From NCBI GenBank assembly GCA_043802345.1, contig JAZDLC010000093.1, positions 1-5,750 of the forward strand: a stretch of DNA of 5,750 bases, read 5' to 3'. The notes beneath the pieces were generated by a model. The model ran no database searches. It saw nothing but the letters and a program-made list of their open reading frames with translations, and was not told where the DNA came from. The DNA comes from JAZDLC01 sp043802345 (GTDB lineage: Bacteria > Planctomycetota > B15-G4 > JADJEK01). How positions within the stretch are numbered: the stretch's first letter is position 1; each line of letters starts with the position of its first letter. This document shows positions 1-5,750 of this stretch, piece by piece. A program made the position numbers and the translations under genes.

Positions 1-962
1 GCTCCCAGCTCGGGTATATGTTCCTCGCCCTGGGCGTGGGCGCGTATACAGCCGCCGTCTTCCACGTGGTCACCCATGCCTTCTTCAAGGCCCTGCTCTT
101 CCTCGCAGCCGGTTCGGTGATCCACGCCATGAGCAACGAACAGGACGCGATGAAGATGGGCGGGTTGAGACCGCACCTCAGAAAGACGCACTTCACGTTC
201 TTCATTGGTTGCTTTGCGCTGGCCGGGATCTTCCCGTTCGCCGGATTCTTCTCCAAGGACAAGATCCTCGGGGAGGCGCTGATGGGACACACCCTGTTCT
301 TCTGGCTCGGAGTCAGCGGCCTGGTCACTGCGCTGATGACGGCTTTCTACACCTTCCGGCTCTACCGGCTGGTCTTCACCGGTGAGGAGCGGCTCGAGGC
401 TCACGCGAAGGCGCACCTGCACGAGTCACCGGCGACCATGACGGTGCCGCTCCAGGTCCTGGCGCTCCTGTCGGTGGTCGGCGGCGCCCTCTCCCTACCC
501 CACCTGATGCACTTCGATCTGCTCGGCGGCTACCTGGAACCGATCTTCGCGCCGGCGTACGCCATCTCGGGCGCTCTCGAAATGCACACGCCGACCGTCG
601 AGATCGTCCTCATGGCGATCTCGCTGGTGATCGTGGTCGCGGGAGCGTTTTGGGCCTGGAACAAGTACGCGACGGGGCCGGGCAAGGAAATCGAAGTTCC
701 CCGCGAGGGTCTGCCGTTCTTGCTCGAGAACAAGTGGTTCGTGGATGAGGTCTACGCCGTGTTCGTCGTCGGCCCGATGCGAGCGCTGGCCCACCTGGCG
801 GGATTCTTCGACCGTTTCGTCATCGACGGACTGGTCAATGGCCTGGCCAGGATCTGCGACTACCTTGGGCTGATCGTTCGGACCATCCAGTCCGGAGCGA
901 TTCACACGTATGCGTTGCTGTTCATCGCCGGTGTGGTGTTTCTGGCTATTTCTCTGCTTTAG
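1..962 (+). CDS. nuoL: NADH-quinone oxidoreductase subunit L (NuoL), C-terminal part, 5' truncated by window
   Basis: This is the distal half of the largest proton-pumping membrane subunit of respiratory complex I. The frame is open from base 3 and reads SQLGYMFLALGVG before the ATG at 18, so that ATG is internal and the true start lies off the left edge. By comparison with the family (about 610 residues), roughly 300 N-terminal residues are missing. Family signatures seen: THAFFKALLFL, with the channel His (codon 75-77) and Lys (codon 87-89), and FFSKDKIL, with the Lys-Asp pair (codons 255-260) that sits in the discontinuous TM12 of NuoL. The C-terminus (about 715-962) has the NKWFVDEVY segment, a long amphipathic stretch, and a final hydrophobic helix, matching the lateral helix HL and TM16 that tie the antiporter subunits together. 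It ends in TAG just ahead of nuoM. The alternative, an Mrp antiporter MrpA/MnhA subunit, is disfavoured by the HL tail and the following nuoM-nuoN order. Confidence 0.97.
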   Translation, partial: SQLGYMFLALGVGAYTAAVFHVVTHAFFKALLFLAAGSVIHAMSNEQDAMKMGGLRPHLRKTHFTFFIGCFALAGIFPFAGFFSKDKILGEALMGHTLFFWLGVSGLVTALMTAFYTFRLYRLVFTGEERLEAHAKAHLHESPATMTVPLQVLALLSVVGGALSLPHLMHFDLLGGYLEPIFAPAYAISGALEMHTPTVEIVLMAISLVIVVAGAFWAWNKYATGPGKEIEVPREGLPFLLENKWFVDEVYAVFVVGPMRALAHLAGFFDRFVIDGLVNGLARICDYLGLIVRTIQSGAIHTYALLFIAGVVFLAISLL

Positions 963-970
963 AGCAGTTC

Positions 971-978
971 AGAAGGAG
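971..978 (+). promoter_or_regulatory. Shine-Dalgarno of nuoM that decides its TTG start
   Basis: AGAAGGAG is a strong ribosome-binding site in the nuoL-nuoM gap. There is no ATG or GTG nearby. Two in-frame TTG codons follow, at 981 and 987. The site lies only 2 nt from the first but 8 nt from the second, which is the normal spacing, so 987 is the more likely initiation codon. Confidence 0.75.
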
Positions 979-986
979 CGTTGGAG

Positions 987-2465
987 TTGGACAACTTTGG
1001 CATCCTGTCGCTGATCACCTTCCTGCCCCTGCTGGGGGCTCTGGTGATTGCACTCCTGCCCCGCGCCAACGCAAGCGCGCTTCGGGGCGGCGCACTGGTG
1101 TTCAGCCTGATCAACCTGGGTCTCTCATTCACGATCTTCAACGTGAATGGCGACGGGTCGATGTCCTTCGTGGAAAGCTGTTCCTGGATCCCCGCCTTCG
1201 GCATCTCATACGCCATGGGAGTGGACGGCATCGCGATGCCGCTGATCATCCTGGCCTGCCTGATCGTGCCGATCTGCGTGGCCACGACCATGCACGTGGG
1301 TGATCGCCTGAAGGAGTACCTGGTCCTGCTCCTGATCATGGAAGCCGGCATGGTCGGCGTCTTCTGCGCCACCGACATCATCCTCTTCTACATGTTCTTC
1401 GAGCTGACCCTGATTCCGCTCTACTTCCTGATCGGCATGTTCGGTGGGAAGGAGAGGATCTACGCCGCCTTCAAGTTCTTCCTGTTCACGGCGGCTGGCT
1501 CGCTGCCGATGCTGATCTCGATCCTCTATCTGATGTATCAGTTCAGGCAGACGTCGGGCAGCTACTCCGGCTCGATTGAAGACCTGCGGACCCTCAACCT
1601 CGGCTCCTCCCAGCAGATGTGGGTCTTCGCCGGCTTCGCGCTGGCCTTCGCCATCAAGGTCCCGATGTTCCCGTTGCACACCTGGTTGCCGGACGCCCAC
1701 GTGCAGGCCCCCACGGGCGGCTCGATCATCCTGGCTGCCATCATGCTGAAGCTCGGAACCTACGGTTTCCTGCGGTTCGGAATTCCGCTGCTCCCGGAGG
1801 CGGCGCAGAAGTTCGCCGGACCATTGCTGCTGCTGTCGGTCATCGGAGTCATCTACGGCGCCTACCTCGCCTGGGCCCAGGCCGACCTGAAGAAGCTGGT
1901 CGCCTGTTCCTCGGTGAGCCACATGGGCTTCGTCATGGTGGGCGTCTTCGCGCTGCAGCCGGACGCGGTCCGGGGAGCGGTCCTGCAGATGCTGAACCAC
2001 GGCATCTCCACCGGAGCCTTGTTCCTTCTGGTCGGGGCCATCTACGAGCGCCGGCACAAGCGCGGCCTGGATGACTTTGGCGGACTGGTGAAGGTCGCGC
2101 CGGCCATGGGCCTGGCGCTGGTCATCACCTCGCTCTCCTCGATCGGACTGCCCGGCCTGAACGGATTCGTCGGGGAGTTGTTGATCCTGGTGGGCGCCTT
2201 CCAGACGCAGCCGGTCTATGCCGCTTTGTGTGCCCTCGGCGTCCTTCTGGGCGCAATCTACATGCTGCAGATGGTTCGCCGGGTCTGCTACGGCACGCCC
2301 AACAGCAAGGAGGCCGCGGAGCTCACCGACATGACCCTGGCCGAGAAACTGGCCTTCGCTCCGCTGGTGTTGCTGATGTTCGCGATCGGCCTGGCGCCCG
2401 GTTTCCTGCTCGATCGCATCGGCCCCGCGGTGGATTCCCTTCTTTCGGTCCTCGGAAGTAGCTGA
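987..2465 (+). CDS. nuoM: NADH-quinone oxidoreductase subunit M (NuoM)
   Basis: Antiporter-like membrane subunit of complex I that forms one of the proton channels coupled to NADH:quinone electron transfer. The product is 492 residues from the TTG at 987 (494 from the TTG at 981), near the family's usual length of about 500, and is hydrophobic throughout as expected for 14 transmembrane helices. Numbering from 987: the N-terminal motif WIPAFGISYAMGVDGI starts at W67; the TM5 glutamate is E139 in FFELTLIPLYFL; the TM7 lysine is K224 in AIKVPMFPLHTWLPDAH; the TM8 lysine is K255 in MLKLGTYGF; the TM10-region KKLVACSSVSHMGF contains H312; and the TM12 glutamate is E397 in GFVGELLIL. These match the residues known to be needed for proton transfer in E. 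coli NuoM, and TM12 Glu (rather than Lys) separates it from NuoN and NuoL. It follows nuoL by 24 bp and its TGA is 2 bp before the nuoN ATG. No frameshift or missing residue seen. Confidence 0.97.
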   Translation: MDNFGILSLITFLPLLGALVIALLPRANASALRGGALVFSLINLGLSFTIFNVNGDGSMSFVESCSWIPAFGISYAMGVDGIAMPLIILACLIVPICVATTMHVGDRLKEYLVLLLIMEAGMVGVFCATDIILFYMFFELTLIPLYFLIGMFGGKERIYAAFKFFLFTAAGSLPMLISILYLMYQFRQTSGSYSGSIEDLRTLNLGSSQQMWVFAGFALAFAIKVPMFPLHTWLPDAHVQAPTGGSIILAAIMLKLGTYGFLRFGIPLLPEAAQKFAGPLLLLSVIGVIYGAYLAWAQADLKKLVACSSVSHMGFVMVGVFALQPDAVRGAVLQMLNHGISTGALFLLVGAIYERRHKRGLDDFGGLVKVAPAMGLALVITSLSSIGLPGLNGFVGELLILVGAFQTQPVYAALCALGVLLGAIYMLQMVRRVCYGTPNSKEAAELTDMTLAEKLAFAPLVLLMFAIGLAPGFLLDRIGPAVDSLLSVLGSS

Positions 2466-2467
2466 TC

Positions 2468-3952
2468 ATGACGACCCAAGACCTGGCGCTCGCCAGCCCC
2501 ATCCTCCTGCCGGCATTCGCAGCCCTGCTCGTGATCCTGGTCGATCTCCTGCCGGGCGGCAAGGATTCGGACGGATCGTTCTTCCTCGCGGTGCTGGGCG
2601 CGTTGGTCTCCCTGGCATACACCATTTTCTACCTGGCCGACGGACGCTCGGGATCGGCCTTCAGCAACTCGCTGCGCATGGATGACATGGCGCTGACGAT
2701 CACGGTGGTGATCCACTTCTCGGCCCTGCTGGCGATCCTGCTCTCGAAGTACTACCTGTCGCGCCGATCTGACGTCGACCGGCCCGAGTATCACGCATTC
2801 ATCCTGATCTCCGCGTCCGGCATGGCGATGCTCGCGGCCGCCAACGACCTGGTGAACGTCTTCCTGGGGCTGGAGTTGCTGTCGATCCCGCTGTACATCC
2901 TGGCCGCGAGCAGGCTGCGGAGCGTCCGCTCGGTGGAGGCAGGTTTCAAGTATCTGCTGCTGGGGGCGTTCGCCTCCGCGTTCTTGCTCTTCGGCATGGG
3001 ACTCCTGTACGGATCGTCCGGCACGACGCTCCTTTCCGCCATGCCGATGGATATCGTCCGGATGGGTACGGGTGGCGGCCTGGCGGCGTTCGGCGCGGTC
3101 ATGTTCGCGGTCGGACTGCTGTTCAAGATCGCGGCGGCCCCCTTCCATATGTGGACGCCCGATGTCTACGAGGGCTCGCCGACCCCCGTGACGGCGTTCA
3201 TGGCCACCGCCACCAAGGCGGCCGCCTTCGTGGCGCTCCTGCGGGCGGTGCCGACCATCACCGCCGGGCTGGGGCCGGAGACCGGCGCCAGGCTGTTTTC
3301 GGCCATCGCGATCCTGAGCATGGTTGTCGGCAACCTGGGCGCCCTGCGCCAGACGAACCTCAAGCGGCTGCTGGCCTACTCGTCGATTGCTCATGCCGGC
3401 TACATGCTGGTCGGCGTGGCCGCGTTGATCAAGTTGGACGGCGGCGCGGGATCGACCGCGGGCGCCTCCGCGATTCTGTTCTATCTGGGGGTCTACGCGG
3501 CGATGAACATTGGCGCCTTTGCCGTGGCGGTGGTGCTGGATCGCGGCGAGGGGAAGGAAGGCCTGTCGGAGCTTCGCGGTCTGGGTCGAGAGCGTCCGTT
3601 GCTGGCATTCGCAATGAGTGTGTTCGCGCTGGCCCTGGCCGGGATTCCCCCGACGGCCGGCTTCCTGGGCAAGCTGTACGTCTTCTCCTCGGCCGTGGAG
3701 GCGGACCTGATCCCGCTGGCGGTGATCGCGGTCCTGATGTCGGTGGTGAGTCTCTACTACTACCTGAGGCTCCTCATCCTGATGTACGCGACTCCGGCCC
3801 CGGAGGGAGAGGCTGCCGCCCCCGCGCTCCGCGTCGACGTGCTCTGTGGCGTGGCCTCGCTGATCAGCGTGGTCCTGGTGCTCTGGCTCGGAATCCTGCC
3901 TGGTTGGTTCATCGAGTTCGTGGAGCGCTCGGTGCACGGGCTTGCGGGGTAG
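2468..3952 (+). CDS. nuoN: NADH-quinone oxidoreductase subunit N (NuoN)
   Basis: Third antiporter-like proton-translocating subunit of complex I, sitting nearest the quinone-side subunits in the membrane arm. It is 494 residues, close to the bacterial norm, and polytopic. The expected functional residues are present: E136 in FLGLELLSIPLYIL (TM5), K220 in LLFKIAAAPFHMWTPDVYEG (TM7), K250 in TATKAAAF (TM8), H309 in LLAYSSIAHAGYML, and K402 in PTAGFLGKLYVF (TM12). The FHMWTPDVYEGSP sequence and the TM12 lysine are typical of NuoN and not of NuoM. The ATG start is 2 bp after the nuoM stop, with only a weak GGAAG (2454-2458) upstream, so translation is probably coupled to nuoM. It is the last gene of the nuo run in this window; the next gene is on the opposite strand and converges on it. 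Confidence 0.97.
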   Translation: MTTQDLALASPILLPAFAALLVILVDLLPGGKDSDGSFFLAVLGALVSLAYTIFYLADGRSGSAFSNSLRMDDMALTITVVIHFSALLAILLSKYYLSRRSDVDRPEYHAFILISASGMAMLAAANDLVNVFLGLELLSIPLYILAASRLRSVRSVEAGFKYLLLGAFASAFLLFGMGLLYGSSGTTLLSAMPMDIVRMGTGGGLAAFGAVMFAVGLLFKIAAAPFHMWTPDVYEGSPTPVTAFMATATKAAAFVALLRAVPTITAGLGPETGARLFSAIAILSMVVGNLGALRQTNLKRLLAYSSIAHAGYMLVGVAALIKLDGGAGSTAGASAILFYLGVYAAMNIGAFAVAVVLDRGEGKEGLSELRGLGRERPLLAFAMSVFALALAGIPPTAGFLGKLYVFSSAVEADLIPLAVIAVLMSVVSLYYYLRLLILMYATPAPEGEAAAPALRVDVLCGVASLISVVLVLWLGILPGWFIEFVERSVHGLAG

Positions 3953-3964
3953 GCCCGGAAGAGC

Positions 3965-3990
3965 TTCTTCACGATGCAGGGCGTGAAGAA
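3965..3990. terminator. Inverted repeat between convergent genes, possible weak bidirectional terminator
   Basis: TTCTTCACG (3965-3973) and CGTGAAGAA (3982-3990) form a perfect 9-bp stem with an 8-nt loop. It sits 12 bp after the nuoN stop and 16 bp after the end of the PilZ gene on the other strand, which is where a shared terminator would be. Neither side carries a run of T after the stem and the stem is not especially GC-rich, so it does not meet the usual intrinsic-terminator pattern. It may instead be an RNA 3'-end stabilising hairpin, or termination may be Rho-dependent. Confidence 0.35.
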
Positions 3991-4006
3991 CCGAACAGAC
4001 CCCGGA

Positions 4007-4288
4007 TCACTCGTCCGGCAGATACTCCAGGGCGATGCCGATGCAGTCGCCCGGGAGCTTCTCGAAGCGGACGATGCGGGCCCGGGAGATCTTCCTGTCG
4101 GCCCCCTCGGCCGGACTCATCTCCACGACCAGGTCATCCCCGGTGACGACGTAGGCTCCACCCGCCGAGACATCCTTGGTGACGCCATCCATGGCCCGGT
4201 CGGAGAGCCGGATCTTGACCTTGGTGCTGCTGGAGCGGCGCGCGTTGCCCCGCTTCTCAACCCATGGTTCGCCGGAGTCGCTGGTCAT
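4007..4288 (-). CDS. Small single-domain PilZ protein (probable cyclic-di-GMP receptor)
   Basis: A 93-residue cytosolic protein that is essentially one PilZ domain. Both signature motifs for cyclic-di-GMP binding are visible: an RxxxR arm (R13 and R17 in KRGNARR) and the D-x-S-x-x-G motif (D39, S41, G44 in DVSAGGAY), 22 residues apart as usual. The end, IVRFEKLPGDCIGIALEYL, matches the last strands of the fold. No signal peptide, membrane helix or attached output domain is present, so it would act by binding a partner. The ATG at 4288 was chosen because an AGGA core (4294-4297) sits 5 nt upstream and because the domain begins right after it; the open frame continues upstream but would overlap the lipoprotein gene. 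It lies 14 bp after the lipoprotein gene on the same strand, so the two are probably co-transcribed. The regulated process cannot be told from the sequence. Confidence 0.88.
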   Translation of the reverse strand: MTSDSGEPWVEKRGNARRSSSTKVKIRLSDRAMDGVTKDVSAGGAYVVTGDDLVVEMSPAEGADRKISRARIVRFEKLPGDCIGIALEYLPDE

Positions 4289-4291
4289 CTG

Positions 4292-4297
4292 CTTCCT
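4292..4297 (-). promoter_or_regulatory. Ribosome-binding site of the PilZ gene
   Basis: On the minus strand this reads AGGAAG, with its AGGA core 5 nt before the ATG at 4288. It lies in the 14-bp gap after the lipoprotein stop codon and supports the short PilZ start over a longer reading of the frame. Confidence 0.6.
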
Positions 4298-4302
4298 GGC
4301 CG

Positions 4303-4674
4303 CTATCTGTTGGTGACGGCGGTGGCGCTGACGTGGCACTCTCTCCAGCCGGCGATCCAGAAGAACAGCATGTGAACTTCCACGTGAACTCGCACATCGG
4401 TGACCGCATCCGCGCCCATCGACTTGGCCTTGCTGATGGCCAGGTCCTTGGCCCGCTCCGCGGACTGGCTCGGCAGCAGCGGAAACACGTACAAGAAGGC
4501 GGGGGTCCAGGTCTCTGCGTGGACAAACCCCTGAATCTGGTATGGGCGGCCCGATGCGGAAGTACCCTCGCTGAGCATGTCGTCGTAGTCGACGGCAGCA
4601 GCATCCTCGAAACTGCATCCGCCGAGCGCACACGCCATCGCGACCACGAAACCGAACGTCCTGATTCTTCGCAT
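4303..4674 (-). CDS. Putative outer-membrane lipoprotein with a YbjQ/RcsF-like GADAV motif
   Basis: A 123-residue exported lipoprotein of unknown function. The N-terminus MRRIR is followed by a hydrophobic stretch (about residues 6-17) and a lipobox L17-G18-G19-C20, so C20 would be lipidated. The next residue is Ser rather than Asp, which by the Lol rule points to the outer membrane. The mature part has a variable acidic segment (about 23-40), a YVFPLLP region, a helix rich in Ala and Lys (about 71-86), then GADAV (87-91) followed by an alternating beta-like strand, and ends HVSATAV (114-120). The order GADAV, strand, then xxTAV resembles the small alpha/beta domain of UPF0145 (YbjQ) and, more loosely, RcsF or DUF4156-type lipoproteins; this is a resemblance, not a firm assignment. 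C113 is a third cysteine (with C15 in the signal). The ATG is set by a strong AGGAGG 5 nt upstream. The gene precedes the PilZ gene by 14 bp. Confidence 0.85.
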   Translation of the reverse strand: MRRIRTFGFVVAMACALGGCSFEDAAAVDYDDMLSEGTSASGRPYQIQGFVHAETWTPAFLYVFPLLPSQSAERAKDLAISKAKSMGADAVTDVRVHVEVHMLFFWIAGWRECHVSATAVTNR

Positions 4675-4679
4675 TACAC

Positions 4680-4685
4680 CCTCCT
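4680..4685 (-). promoter_or_regulatory. Strong ribosome-binding site of the lipoprotein gene
   Basis: The minus strand reads AGGAGG, a full Shine-Dalgarno core, ending 5 nt before the ATG at 4674. It fixes that start immediately ahead of the signal peptide and rules out the longer open frame that runs upstream to about 5067. Confidence 0.8.
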
Positions 4686-4720
4686 GAGGCGGAGCGGGGC
4701 ACTCCGGCGCCGACTCACAG

Positions 4721-4749
4721 ACGTTAGGAAACTGCCCAATCCGAAACAA
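4721..4749 (-). promoter_or_regulatory. Weak sigma-70-like promoter candidate for the lipoprotein-PilZ pair
   Basis: In the 95-bp gap upstream of the lipoprotein gene the minus strand has TTGTTT (4749-4744) and TAACGT (4726-4721) with exactly 17 nt between them. Each hexamer matches the E. coli consensus at only 3 of 6 positions, so the case rests on the spacing, the location, and the locally lower GC content. The rest of the gap shows only a palindrome CGGCGCCG (4705-4712) and no clear terminator for the upstream gene. Confidence 0.2.
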
Positions 4750-4769
4750 CCGAATAAGCAGCCACGGTA

Positions 4770-5750
4770 TCAACGGCGTTGACGGTCCGCGCGCAGGATC
4801 GCGCCCATTTCGCTCACCATCTCCCGCAGAAACCGCCGGCCCGCCTCGTTCGATTCCGGTCCAGGACTCATGAGCAGCGGAGTTCCGGACTCCCGGGCTG
4901 CGTCGCGCAACGTCTCCAGCCACTCGTTCGACTCGCCTGCCCGTGGGGCGCGCGTGAGGAGCATCAGGGCCACACCCCGCTCCGCCGCCAGCGCACAGAA
5001 CCGCCGCAGTGGCGGCCCCATCCTCTCCGAAACGGGCGGCTCCGCGTCCTCGAACTGCTCCTCCCACAGCCTGTCCAGGTAGGTGCGCCGGTAGTCCCGA
5101 TCGGTGATTCTGCCCAGGTAGGCGTCAGCTTCCTCTCCGATCCAGCCTGGAAGCAGCGCTGGCGAGACCTGGAGGACGACCAGATCAGGTTCGAATTCCA
5201 TGAGGGCATCGCGGAAGAAGCGATGGAGGGCCGGCAGGGTGGCCTGCTCCCAGGACGCGTCTACCACTGCCGCTGTCTGTCCCTGGTCCGGACCGTTCAA
5301 TCCACGGGTGAGCAGGGAGGTCGGCCCCTTGCCCCTTCCCAGCCAGAAGACGCGTTGCTGCCCGTCCATCTTCTGAACACCGATCGCGCCGGAGCGGAAT
5401 CGGTGGTCCATGAAGTAGGGATTCCCCTGCCGAAGCGCAGGATGCTGCAAGGAGAGCAGCGACTCCTCCAGGTGCCTGCCGGACCAGCTCCGCAGGTCGA
5501 CCACGCCCTGCGGACCCTTCGCCATGACTCCCGGCCAGACGGTCCACACGATGCCGGGGACCAGCATCGCCAGAAGAAGGGCGAGAAGCGGACGATTCCC
5601 GGCCCGACCGGAAAGGAGCGGCAGGAGCACCAGGATGCCGCTACCCAGAAGCAGCTCACACCGGACCGTGGAAGCCATGGTCGTGACCGGGGGGGGGAGC
5701 AGGAGGTCCACCAGCAAGGGTAGCGAGGCCAGGGCCAGGAACCCCAACCC
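4770..5750 (-). CDS. Membrane-anchored protein with degenerate SGNH/GDSL-hydrolase-like domain, 5' truncated by window
   Basis: The frame is open to the right edge, so the N-terminus is missing; the TTG at 5747 is probably an internal Leu. Numbering from that codon gives 325 residues. Hydrophobic segments at about 2-17, 31-45 and 53-72 look like membrane helices, followed by a soluble domain of about 250 residues. That domain has the layout of an SGNH hydrolase: NPYFMDHRFRSGAIG (109-123), then RVFWLGRGKG (132-141) where the family has LG-D/G-S-x-x-x-G, then FEPDLVVLQVSPA (185-197) where the G-x-N-D block follows PDLVV, and NEAGRRFLREM (300-310) where DxxH and a GxxLxA helix are usual. The nucleophile Ser position appears to be G139, the Asn/Asp block reads SPA, and the catalytic His position is not His (E298). 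If this reading is right, it is a non-catalytic relative. High GC3 in this frame supports that it is coding. The product is certain as an ORF, but the family is tentative. Confidence 0.8.
   Translation of the reverse strand, partial: GLGFLALASLPLLVDLLLPPPVTTMASTVRCELLLGSGILVLLPLLSGRAGNRPLLALLLAMLVPGIVWTVWPGVMAKGPQGVVDLRSWSGRHLEESLLSLQHPALRQGNPYFMDHRFRSGAIGVQKMDGQQRVFWLGRGKGPTSLLTRGLNGPDQGQTAAVVDASWEQATLPALHRFFRDALMEFEPDLVVLQVSPALLPGWIGEEADAYLGRITDRDYRRTYLDRLWEEQFEDAEPPVSERMGPPLRRFCALAAERGVALMLLTRAPRAGESNEWLETLRDAARESGTPLLMSPGPESNEAGRRFLREMVSEMGAILRADRQRR
5689..5697. repeat. Nine-base G:C homopolymer inside a reading frame
   Basis: Nine consecutive G on the plus strand (nine C in the coding sense of the SGNH-like gene, giving Leu-Pro-Pro-Pro around residues 17-20). 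It falls just after the first visible hydrophobic segment and just before an in-frame ATG (codon 5678-5676, residue 24). Tracts of this length are prone to slippage during replication and to sequencing or assembly error. Confidence 0.9.

Noticed and set aside
1206..2057. 283-codon minus-strand frame opposite nuoM
   Set aside because: Same low-complexity charged composition; it is a shadow of nuoM.
2288..3937. 549-codon open frame on the minus strand opposite nuoM/nuoN
   Set aside because: Its product is full of Arg, His, Gln, Asp and Glu with no recognisable domain, as expected for the antisense frame of hydrophobic, GC-rich membrane protein genes. nuoM and nuoN on the plus strand carry all family residues.
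1..3952. Mrp/Mnh-type Na+/H+ antiporter operon instead of complex I
   Set aside because: The homologous subunits are related, but the order nuoL-nuoM-nuoN, a real NuoN and the lateral-helix tail of NuoL belong to complex I.
3151..4146. 331-codon plus-strand frame overlapping the end of nuoN and the PilZ gene
   Set aside because: Arg/Gly/Pro-rich out-of-frame reading that crosses two well-supported genes on opposite strands.
4007..4702. Longer version of the PilZ protein starting near 4702
   Set aside because: The added N-terminal part overlaps the lipoprotein gene out of frame and is Arg/Cys-rich; the PilZ domain and ribosome-binding site both support the start at 4288.
4705..4712. Palindrome CGGCGCCG as an operator
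   Set aside because: An 8-bp self-complementary GC sequence is common by chance in DNA of this composition, and no second copy or flanking symmetry is seen.
4264..4782. Plus-strand frame of 172 codons opposite the lipoprotein gene
   Set aside because: The minus strand has a full signal peptide with lipobox and a strong ribosome-binding site; the plus-strand product shows no features.
4779..5723. 314-codon plus-strand frame opposite the SGNH-like gene
   Set aside because: Gln/Arg/His-rich with no hydrophobic core or motifs. The minus-strand frame has membrane segments, SGNH-like blocks and high GC3.

Overview
The window is a GC-rich stretch of bacterial chromosome. A C-terminal lipoprotein-type lipobox and a PilZ (cyclic-di-GMP receptor) gene suggest a Gram-negative, free-living or environmental bacterium with an aerobic or anaerobic respiratory chain. 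I cannot assign a phylum from the sequence alone. No mobile element, tRNA, rRNA, CRISPR array or prophage gene is visible.

Bases 1-3952 (+ strand) are the distal end of a complex I (nuo) operon in the canonical order: the C-terminal half of nuoL (cut by the window edge), complete nuoM and complete nuoN. These encode the three antiporter-like, proton-translocating membrane subunits of NADH:quinone oxidoreductase. Spacing is tight (24 bp nuoL-nuoM with the start chosen here, 2 bp nuoM-nuoN), and the expected intramembrane Glu/Lys/His residues are all in place, so these look like functional, ordinary genes.

Bases 3953-4006 separate nuoN from an oppositely oriented block. They contain a 9-bp hairpin without a T-run, a possible weak two-way terminator.

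Bases 4007-5750 (- strand), read from right to left, hold three genes. The first is a membrane-anchored protein, open at the window edge, whose soluble part looks like an SGNH/GDSL-type domain that has lost its catalytic residues. The second is a small lipoprotein with a GADAV-type motif. The third is a 93-residue single-domain PilZ protein. The lipoprotein and PilZ genes are 14 bp apart and probably co-transcribed. The SGNH-like gene ends 95 bp upstream of the lipoprotein start and may or may not share the transcript.

Overall, the left two thirds is routine energy metabolism. What deserves a second look is in the right third: the apparent pseudo-SGNH protein, the 9-base G:C homopolymer in its reading frame, and the lipoprotein-PilZ pair. 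I see no convincing evidence of a new multi-gene system.
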